Source: an uncultured Victivallales bacterium (GTDB taxonomy: Bacteria > Verrucomicrobiota > Lentisphaeria > Oligosphaerales > JAFGRS01). Taken from it: a stretch of DNA of 5,985 nt. Location: contig CAILKC010000334.1 in the NCBI GenBank assembly GCA_903834675.1, positions 1 through 5,985 of the forward strand. The letters are read 5' to 3'. The notes below the pieces were generated by a model, which was not told the origin of the DNA, searched no databases, and saw nothing but the letters and a program-made list of their open reading frames with translations. Both the position numbers and the translations under genes were made by a program. Positions 1 to 4,504 of this stretch are shown here, piece by piece (the stretch's first letter is position 1; every line of letters begins with the position of its first letter).

Positions 1-146
1 CGGCGGACGAGGGGCGGAATGGGAAGCGGTTTGGGTCATACGAGGTTGCTGCAAGTCTCATACAAGCAAACCCCTACGGAGCTGACTTGCGCCCCCGCGG
101 GTGGCGAGTACTCAGGTCCAAGGGTTCAGCAAGGCCCCTGCGTCGT
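1..146. other. Non-coding stretch downstream of the phosphoesterase gene
   Basis: No credible gene is visible here; the one open frame entering from the left overlaps the real minus-strand gene in antisense. The stretch lies 3' of the phosphoesterase stop. It has a perfect 7-base inverted repeat, GCAAGTC at 51-57 and GACTTGC at 84-90, with a 26-base spacer and no T-rich run, so it is a poor terminator candidate. An 11-base match (AGGCCCCTGCG, 132-142) to the direct repeats near 2681 and 2765 may be chance in GC-rich DNA or a remnant of the same repeat family. Confidence 0.5.
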
Positions 147-1616
147 TCACTTGGTGCGTTGCAGGTCGGCGTCGCGCAGCAGTAGTTCGCCGACGAACTC
201 GCCGCTGAGGGTCCAGCGCAGTTCGCCATCCTGGGGCAGTCCTTCCGCGGCGATGCTTCGGCGGTAGGAGCGCCAGCGTTCGGCGGAGAGGTTGTCCAGC
301 GGGCAGTGCAGCAGGGGCCGTTCGATGCCGTCCTTGCCCCGGTGCAGGAGGCGCAACTCGGCGTAGCCTTGCAGTGGGGAGCTGCTCCGGCAGGTGGCCT
401 GGACCTGGAAGCGCATTCCGGCGTACGCCTTGATTGGCCGTGCCAGCAGGGCCATGGGCAATGGCTTGGTCGAGGTCAGGCGGAAGACCCGGATTGGGCG
501 CTCGTCCTTCTGGTCGTCACGGACGCTGGCGGTTTGCCGGGCGGGGTCGGTTAGCCGCACGGTCCAGTCCCGCAGCCGCGCCGTCGCGGTAACCAGCCCG
601 GCCCGGTCGGGCGCGGCGAGGCAACCGGCGTTACAGGCTGGGGACGCCAAAGGGCCAGCATTGACCGCCGCCAGCTCCACGATCCTGGGTTGCGCCTGCC
701 GGTAGAGGTAGCCCGCACTGGCGACGGCGGTCAACAGCAGCGCCAACAACGCCGCCGCGCCCCGGCGCCAACGCCGGGCGGAGCGGACCGCGCGATCGAG
801 GCGCTGGATGGTGATTTTCTGGTCGCGCACCGCTTCCCGGCTGGGCGGATGAAAGTCGAGCACCTCTCGCAGCGGCCTCGGCGCACCACTGGCCGCCACT
901 TGCAGGAAGTACGCCGTGCGCAGGGGCGGTGCGGCTTGCTCCACCGCCCGCCGATAGGCCTCCAGGTCGAAGGCTACACGCCGGAAAAACACCTCCTTCC
1001 GCTCCTCGTCGAAGATGCAGTACGAGGCGCGCACATCGCCGTCCCGCGGCTCGCCAACGGCGCCGACGTTGACGATGTAGCGCTTGTGCTCCTCGAAGGA
1101 AAAGTCCTGCGGCTCCAGCCAGTGTGGGGTGCCGCTTTGGCCCAGCACAAACAGCCCAGGCACATGGCTATGGCCGACAAAGAGACAGGGTTCCGTCGTG
1201 GCGGCCCAGGCCGCGCTGGCATCCGCGGCCTCGAGCAGGTAGCCGAAGGTCGCCGGGCTGGCGGGGTTGCCATGGCTGCAACGGTAATCCGGTCCGGTGA
1301 GGAGGTACGGTTGGGTCCGCAGGAAGGAGCGCGCTTTACGATCGACGCGGCTGGCCGTCCAGTCGATCATCTTCCGGGCCGACGCATTGAACACCCCCGG
1401 GTCCATGCGGCCGGCGAGCACGGCGTCGTGGTTACCGAGCACGAAGTGACCAATGCGAGCGTAGGCCTGTTCGAGCACCTCGGCTGGCTGCGGGCCGTAT
1501 CCCACCAGGTCGCCCAGGCTGATGATGCGGTCCACGCCCACGCTGAAGATGTCGGTAAGCACGACGTTCAGTGCCGGAAGGTTAGCGTGGACGTCGGACA
1601 GGATCGCCGTTTTCAA
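147..1616 (-). CDS. Membrane-anchored calcineurin-like metallophosphoesterase with exported C-terminal domain
   Basis: This 489-residue protein is a predicted metal-dependent phosphoesterase. Residues 1 to about 215 are a complete calcineurin-like domain of the YfcE/MJ0936 type. Visible metal and phosphate ligands are D8 and H10 (SDVH), D36 (GDLVGYG, 35-41), N62 and H63 (GNHD), H115 (CSHGNP) and GHSH at 148-151. The conserved NVGAVGEPRDGD segment at 183-194 is typical of this subfamily, whose members hydrolyse phosphodiesters in the cytoplasm. A linker of about 70 residues leads to a basic stretch (RRWRR, 281-285) and one hydrophobic helix at about 287-303. By the positive-inside rule the enzyme faces the cytoplasm and residues 305-489 face outward. 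That outer part has four cysteines (328, 332, 409, 438) and looks beta-rich, but I do not recognise it. The start is TTG, chosen because the catalytic motif begins seven residues later and a G-rich SD-like tract sits 8 bases upstream. It lies 34 bases after the HEAT-like gene. The substrate is unknown. Confidence 0.88.
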   Translation of the reverse strand: MKTAILSDVHANLPALNVVLTDIFSVGVDRIISLGDLVGYGPQPAEVLEQAYARIGHFVLGNHDAVLAGRMDPGVFNASARKMIDWTASRVDRKARSFLRTQPYLLTGPDYRCSHGNPASPATFGYLLEAADASAAWAATTEPCLFVGHSHVPGLFVLGQSGTPHWLEPQDFSFEEHKRYIVNVGAVGEPRDGDVRASYCIFDEERKEVFFRRVAFDLEAYRRAVEQAAPPLRTAYFLQVAASGAPRPLREVLDFHPPSREAVRDQKITIQRLDRAVRSARRWRRGAAALLALLLTAVASAGYLYRQAQPRIVELAAVNAGPLASPACNAGCLAAPDRAGLVTATARLRDWTVRLTDPARQTASVRDDQKDERPIRVFRLTSTKPLPMALLARPIKAYAGMRFQVQATCRSSSPLQGYAELRLLHRGKDGIERPLLHCPLDNLSAERWRSYRRSIAAEGLPQDGELRWTLSGEFVGELLLRDADLQRTK

Positions 1617-1624
1617 GCAAAATA

Positions 1625-1633
1625 CTCCCCCCC
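1625..1633 (-). promoter_or_regulatory. SD-like tract supporting the TTG start of the phosphoesterase
   Basis: Read on the minus strand this is GGGGGGGAG, ending 8 bases before the TTG at 1616-1614. The tract is SD-like rather than perfect. It decides the start because no ATG precedes the catalytic SDVH motif at a sensible distance, and the family usually begins with M-K-x-A-I-x-S-D-x-H, which matches translation from this TTG. Confidence 0.6.
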
Positions 1634-1650
1634 GCAGCCCGCGGCACCGC

Positions 1651-2463
1651 TCAAATACGGTCTGCCCCCGTCATCTCTAACTCCAGCGAATCCGCCTCCC
1701 CGGCGATTGAGAGCACGATATCCCGCGCCAACTTCGGGGTCAGGCGCAGGGCCGGCACGGTCTCACGCATGACCACGATGTCGTTTCCCTTCTCGTCTTT
1801 CTGGGTGTAGAACTTCCCATAGCGGGCCGTGAGGTTGCGCCGGGCGATGCTGTCCACGACTTCAGGCCGCAGGGCGCCGCACTCGGTGTACATGGTGGTG
1901 AGCGGCTTGCCGCTGGAGTCCAGTTCGCTAAAGGTCACCACGATCTGCTGTTTCCTGCCACCCTCCAGGGCCATGCGCAGGTAGAGATAGGCATTGTCCT
2001 CCCAGGTGATCTCGGTAGCCAGGTTCCCCAGCGCCTGCCGAAACAGCCGACAGCCGTCCGGCTCGCCGTTGGGATCGGCCAGGGCGAGCGCCAGCGCCTC
2101 GGGCTCCTGGTGCTCGCGGCGATAGGCCTCAAGGTCTGCCAAGGCGTGCTCCCATTCATCGGGGGCGTAGCCGATGGCCAGTCCGGTCAGCGCCTCCAAC
2201 GCCTGGATCGCGGCGCCGCGCAGGCCGCTGTGCGTCCGCACCACCTGGAGCAGCAGCGGCGCGGCCGGTGCGTACCCCCAGGCTTTGACCACCATGATCG
2301 CGGCCCAGCGCACATTCTCGGGCAATGACCCATCGCTGAGCAACGGCACGACCTGCTCGGCGACCGCCGAACCGCAGCGCTCCAACTGTTTCCGAGCCTT
2401 GGCACGGGTACGGAAATTACCGAGTTCACGAACCCACACCGTCACGTCATCCCTGCCTGGCAT
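1651..2463 (-). CDS. HEAT-like repeat protein with YbjN/CesT-like C-terminal domain (hypothetical)
   Basis: A 270-residue soluble protein with no signal peptide or membrane segment. Residues about 14-95 form alternating amphipathic helices (AKARKQLERCG, VVPLLSDGSLPENVRWAA, APLLLQVVRTHSG, LRGAAIQALEALTG) in the pattern of HEAT/armadillo-like helical repeats, which usually bind protein partners. Residues about 130-270 are mixed alpha/beta. The end (TPKLARDIVLSIAGEADSLE, then an LEMTGADRI-like close) resembles the last helix and strand of YbjN/type III chaperone-like domains; that assignment is inference from pattern only. No catalytic motif is seen. I chose the ATG at 2463 because GGGAGG lies 8 bases upstream. 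The frame stays open to a GTG at 2586, but the extra 41 residues are Arg/Gly-rich and unlike a folded domain. The phosphoesterase starts 34 bases downstream on the same strand, so the two probably share a transcript and may act together. Confidence 0.75.
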   Translation of the reverse strand: MPGRDDVTVWVRELGNFRTRAKARKQLERCGSAVAEQVVPLLSDGSLPENVRWAAIMVVKAWGYAPAAPLLLQVVRTHSGLRGAAIQALEALTGLAIGYAPDEWEHALADLEAYRREHQEPEALALALADPNGEPDGCRLFRQALGNLATEITWEDNAYLYLRMALEGGRKQQIVVTFSELDSSGKPLTTMYTECGALRPEVVDSIARRNLTARYGKFYTQKDEKGNDIVVMRETVPALRLTPKLARDIVLSIAGEADSLELEMTGADRI

Positions 2464-2471
2464 GGCTGCTG

Positions 2472-2477
2472 CCTCCC
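2472..2477 (-). promoter_or_regulatory. Ribosome binding site deciding the start of the HEAT-like gene
   Basis: The minus strand reads GGGAGG, followed by an 8-base spacer and the ATG at 2463-2461. It favours this start over the upstream in-frame GTG at 2586, which would add 41 low-complexity residues. Confidence 0.75.
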
Positions 2478-2606
2478 TGACTTCGCGGCGCCGACAGGCG
2501 GGGGCAAGACCACGAAACGCCGCCGGTCGCAACCCGCCTACCTTACAGCCTGTGCCCCCACCTTGCCCACGCCGACGCGCCAACACCAGGGCGGTTTCTT
2601 CTTTCG

Positions 2607-2619
2607 GGCGCTAAGCGCC
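2607..2619. repeat. Small hairpin GGCGC-TAA-GCGCC
   Basis: A perfect 5-bp GC-rich inverted repeat with a 3-base loop. It is preceded on the plus strand by the pyrimidine run TTTCTTCTTTC. Neither strand has a T-run directly after the stem, so it is not a standard intrinsic terminator. It lies seven bases from a second hairpin and may be part of an intergenic repeat unit. Confidence 0.5.
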
Positions 2620-2626
2620 TTGGAGC

Positions 2627-2641
2627 CGGCGGTCTCCGCCG
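2627..2641. repeat. Small hairpin CGGCGG-TCT-CCGCCG
   Basis: A perfect 6-bp GC-only inverted repeat with a 3-base loop, immediately beside the hairpin at 2607-2619. The pair is compact in the manner of REP-like elements. An alternative fold of the same bases pairs GGAGCC (2622-2627) with GG and CTCC at 2631-2637 around one bulged T, so the real structure is not certain. Confidence 0.5.
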
Positions 2642-2729
2642 TATCCCCTGCCCTGCGTCTCGCTCAAGATACCGCGAACCAGGCCCCTGCGGGTCCTTGG
2701 CATCGCGGGCTCCAGGGACACGGGGATAC
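2641..2729. repeat. Long imperfect inverted repeat enclosing the first direct repeat
   Basis: GTATCCCC at 2641-2648 is the exact reverse complement of GGGGATAC at 2722-2729. Just inside, CCCTG at 2651-2655 pairs with CAGGG at 2713-2717. The bases between the two stem blocks (TG and ACAC) can pair partly with bulges. The result is a roughly 13-15 bp interrupted stem enclosing most of the first direct repeat. It is visible in the sequence; its role is unknown. Confidence 0.45.
2662..2717. repeat. Direct repeat, copy 1 (56 bases, exact)
   Basis: This segment is identical over 56 bases to 2746-2801, offset by 84 bases. It begins GCTCAAGATACCGCGAACC and ends GGGCTCCAGGG. Its 23-base core, beginning GATACCGCGAACC, at 2668-2690 recurs with one change at 2725-2747. 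Both 56-base copies also contain CCCTG and CAGGG ends that could form a weak 5-bp stem. There is no transposase and no CRISPR-like regular spacing. Confidence 0.92.
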
Positions 2730-2747
2730 CGCGAACCGGGCCCCTGC
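2725..2747. repeat. Partial third copy of the direct repeat
   Basis: These 23 bases match the core of the 56-base repeats (2668-2690 and 2752-2774) with a single A-to-G difference at the tenth base from the end. It stands between the two full copies and runs straight into the second. The arrangement is consistent with a tandem duplication of a unit that carried 1.5 repeats. Confidence 0.85.
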
Positions 2748-2801
2748 TCAAGATACCGCGAACCAGGCCCCTGCGGGTCCTTGGCATCGCGGGCTCCAGG
2801 G
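2746..2801. repeat. Direct repeat, copy 2 (56 bases, exact)
   Basis: Identical to 2662-2717. The 84-base offset is a multiple of three, so open frames pass through the array. On the minus strand it encodes a repeated EPAMPRTRRGLVRGILS peptide in an 82-codon frame with no SD sequence. I take this as a non-coding intergenic repeat, reminiscent of high-copy intergenic repeats in purple sulfur bacteria. That comparison is from memory and untested. Confidence 0.92.
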
Positions 2802-2877
2802 CCGGGGCGGGTACCCCAGGCACACGACTCAACATCTGGTTGACCTCCCGCGTTATCACTGCAGCATCGGGAACAGA

Positions 2878-2895
2878 AGAGCAGGCTGTTGCTCT
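2878..2895 (+). promoter_or_regulatory. Perfect inverted repeat in the protease leader (possible operator)
   Basis: AGAGCA (2878-2883) and TGCTCT (2890-2895) are perfect reverse complements separated by GGCTGT. The element lies two bases upstream of the GGAACT hexamer and about 70 bases before the protease start. It could be a DNA-binding site or an RNA hairpin. No T-run follows, so it is a weak terminator candidate. The function is inferred from position only. Confidence 0.4.
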
Positions 2896-2897
2896 AA

Positions 2898-2929
2898 GGA
2901 ACTATTGCGCCGCTTCACGAGCCATCAGA
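2898..2929 (+). promoter_or_regulatory. Possible sigma-E-like promoter of the protease gene
   Basis: GGAACT at 2898-2903 matches the -35 element of gammaproteobacterial sigma-E (RpoE/AlgU) promoters, which drive degP in E. coli. The best -10 match is TCAGA at 2925-2929. The spacer from GGAACTA is 20 bases, about four longer than in the E. coli degP promoter, which weakens the call. The regulatory logic, envelope stress inducing an envelope protease, fits the gene downstream. Confidence 0.3.
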
Positions 2930-2949
2930 TGAACGGAGTCTGTCTGTAC

Positions 2950-2955
2950 AAGGAG
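2950..2955 (+). promoter_or_regulatory. Ribosome binding site deciding the protease start
   Basis: AAGGAG followed by a 9-base spacer and ATG at 2965. It favours that start over the in-frame ATG at 2929 and over any start further upstream in the same open frame. The resulting N-terminus is a typical signal peptide. Confidence 0.85.
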
Positions 2956-2964
2956 AAGATCACC

Positions 2965-4467
2965 ATGATCCCCCGCTCGCTGCACCTTACCGCCACCCTT
3001 TGGCGCGCCGTTTTGGCGGCCGTTCTGCTGAGCTGTTTCGGTCCAGCGCCGTTACGTGCGGCCGATGACGCCATCGCGGTCGCCCAGAAGCTGGAGGAAG
3101 CCTTCACCGCCGTCGGCGACAAGGCCAAGCCCGCGGTTGTGGTCATCACCAACCGGCAAAATGGTCCCGACCCGAACTCGCAACAGATGCCACCGGAACT
3201 CTATCACTACTTCGGCATTCCCATGGAACCCGGCCCCGACCAGCAGCAGCAGCGCCCCGACCCCCGTGAGCGGCGCGGCGGCAAGCCGCGGCCCCAGATC
3301 GCTGGCAAGGGCTCCGGTGTGATCATCCGGGCGGACGGCTACATCGTGACCAACTACCACGTCATTCAGGGCAATGCCGCCCTTGAGGTCCGCCTGGAGG
3401 ATGGCCGTATCTTCGACAGCGAACGCGACCCCAAGGAAGTCCTGATCGTCGGGTTTGACGAGGACACCGATCTGGCCGTGCTGCGGGTCGGCAACGGCGC
3501 CATCAAGGACCTGCCCGTCCTGCCTTTTGCCGATTCGGATAAGGTCCGCGTGGGCCAATGGGCCATCGCCATCGGCGCCCCCTTCAACCTGGATTACTCG
3601 GTCACGATCGGTAACGTCAGCCAGAAGGGGCGCCATGACACCGGCATGACCACCTTCGAGAACTACATCCAGACCGATGCGTCCATCAACCCGGGCAACA
3701 GTGGCGGGCCACTGCTCAACATCAACGGCGAGATCATCGGTATCAACGAGTTCATCATGACCGGCGGTATGAGCCGCGGCAGCGTCGGGGTGGGCTTCGC
3801 CATTGCCAGCAATCTGGTGCGCCAGGTCAGCGACCACCTCATTGAACACGGCGAAGTGATCCGCCCGTTTTTGGGCATCAGCATGCAGCCCTTGGAAGGC
3901 GGCCTCGGCAAGCAGTTCGGGGTCGAACAAGGCGTCCTGGTCAGCGAGGCGATCGCTGGCGACCCGGCGGACAAGGCCGGCATCAAGGCCGGAGATGTCG
4001 TCACCCATATCGGCGACAAACCGGTGCGGACCCCCCATGACCTGCAATTCGCTGTCCTGGCCTACAAACCCGGGGATAAGATCCCGGTCCGCTTCATCCG
4101 CCAGGGGGAAACCAAGACCGTCGAGGTCATCGCCCGGCAGCGCGGCAAGGGCGACGCGGTGGCGGCCAACGTCGGCGGGCGGCAGGACATGCTGGATAAG
4201 GTCGGACTCACGGTCGAAGCCACCCCGGATGGCCTCTTCATCTCGGCGGTCGTCTCCGGTAGCGCCGCCGACCGGGCCGAACTGCGGCGCGGAGACCGTA
4301 TTATCGAAGTGAACCAAGTGGAAACCAAGACCGCAGAAGATGTCTTCGCGGCGCTCCAGAAGACCCGCGGTAACGTCGCCGTCTTCTACGTCGACCGGCG
4401 CGGCAGCAAGCGCTTTGTCGGGGTCGATCTCACCGCCAAGCCGGACCAAGAGGACAAACAGAAGTAG
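2965..4467 (+). CDS. DegP/HtrA (Do) family periplasmic serine endoprotease with two PDZ domains
   Basis: This 500-residue protein is a Do-type trypsin-like protease that degrades or refolds misfolded envelope proteins, normally as a trimer-based oligomer in the periplasm. Residues 1-32 are a signal peptide (basic start, hydrophobic core at about 15-25, cleavage likely after LRA or LRAA). The catalytic triad is intact: H132 in TNYHV, D169 in DTDLAVL and S246 in GNSGG. Residues 92-111 form a Gln/Pro/Arg-rich LA-loop insert before the GSGVII strand. PDZ1 spans about 299-385 (IRPFLGI start) and PDZ2 about 413-492 (VGLTVE start). Length and order match DegP, DegQ and MucD; I cannot tell which paralogue it is. 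LLSC at 21-24 resembles a lipobox imperfectly, so a lipoprotein form is a weak alternative. The SD at 2950 sets the start. The gene is monocistronic here, converging on the hydrolase-like gene, and may be under sigma-E control. Confidence 0.96.
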   Translation: MIPRSLHLTATLWRAVLAAVLLSCFGPAPLRAADDAIAVAQKLEEAFTAVGDKAKPAVVVITNRQNGPDPNSQQMPPELYHYFGIPMEPGPDQQQQRPDPRERRGGKPRPQIAGKGSGVIIRADGYIVTNYHVIQGNAALEVRLEDGRIFDSERDPKEVLIVGFDEDTDLAVLRVGNGAIKDLPVLPFADSDKVRVGQWAIAIGAPFNLDYSVTIGNVSQKGRHDTGMTTFENYIQTDASINPGNSGGPLLNINGEIIGINEFIMTGGMSRGSVGVGFAIASNLVRQVSDHLIEHGEVIRPFLGISMQPLEGGLGKQFGVEQGVLVSEAIAGDPADKAGIKAGDVVTHIGDKPVRTPHDLQFAVLAYKPGDKIPVRFIRQGETKTVEVIARQRGKGDAVAANVGGRQDMLDKVGLTVEATPDGLFISAVVSGSAADRAELRRGDRIIEVNQVETKTAEDVFAALQKTRGNVAVFYVDRRGSKRFVGVDLTAKPDQEDKQK

Positions 4468-4501
4468 CCCTGGCGCGCAGCGGACCTACCGGGCGCCGGG
4501 G
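4468..4501. terminator. Hairpin between convergent genes, possible bidirectional terminator
   Basis: CCCTGGCGC at 4468-4476, directly after the protease stop, pairs with GCGCCGGGG at 4493-4501: 9 bp with one T-G wobble. The loop contains an inner CGG/CCG pairing (4481-4483 with 4489-4491). It fills nearly the whole 37-base gap between two convergent genes, where a shared terminator is expected. No T-run follows on either strand, so it is not a canonical intrinsic terminator. Confidence 0.45.
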
Positions 4502-4504
4502 CGC

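Larger units (their letters stand above)
2464..2964. other. 501-base divergent intergenic region
   Basis: This region separates the start of the minus-strand HEAT-like gene from the start of the plus-strand protease, so it should hold promoters for both. From left to right it contains the HEAT-like gene's leader, two adjacent small hairpins (2607-2619 and 2627-2641), a long imperfect inverted repeat around the first direct repeat, two exact 56-base direct repeats with a partial third copy (2662-2801), a perfect 6-bp inverted repeat (2878-2895), a sigma-E-like hexamer (2898-2903) and the protease SD. The frame of the protease stays open back to 2563, and a minus-strand frame at 2611-2859 translates the repeats. 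Neither looks like a real coding sequence. I see no recognisable promoter for the minus-strand operon. Confidence 0.7.

Noticed and set aside
51..90. Intrinsic terminator of the phosphoesterase gene from GCAAGTC/GACTTGC
   Set aside because: The loop is 26 bases and no T-run follows on the minus strand, so the inverted repeat may be chance.
132..142. Fragment of the intergenic repeat (AGGCCCCTGCG)
   Set aside because: Only 11 GC-rich bases match, which is too little to separate from chance.
690..1772. Plus-strand open frame of 360 codons across the phosphoesterase
   Set aside because: The opposite strand carries all catalytic motifs of a known family; this frame has none.
2662..2801. CRISPR array
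   Set aside because: Only two full 56-base copies and one partial copy, with unequal spacing (57 and 27 bases between cores) and no cas genes.
2809..2816. GGGTACCC palindrome as an operator
   Set aside because: An isolated 8-base palindrome without a second site or clear relation to a promoter.
2840..2858. Sigma-70 promoter from TTGACC (2840-2845) and TTATCA (2853-2858)
   Set aside because: The spacing is only 7 bases, and at 17 bases downstream there is no -10-like hexamer.
2563..2964. Upstream extension of the protease frame adding about 134 residues
   Set aside because: The strong SD at 2950 and the signal peptide starting at 2965 fix the start. The extension only translates the repeat array and low-complexity DNA.
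3052..4449. Long minus-strand open frame (465 codons) antisense to the protease
   Set aside because: It is the shadow of a well-supported protease gene in high-GC DNA and shows no domain or SD of its own.
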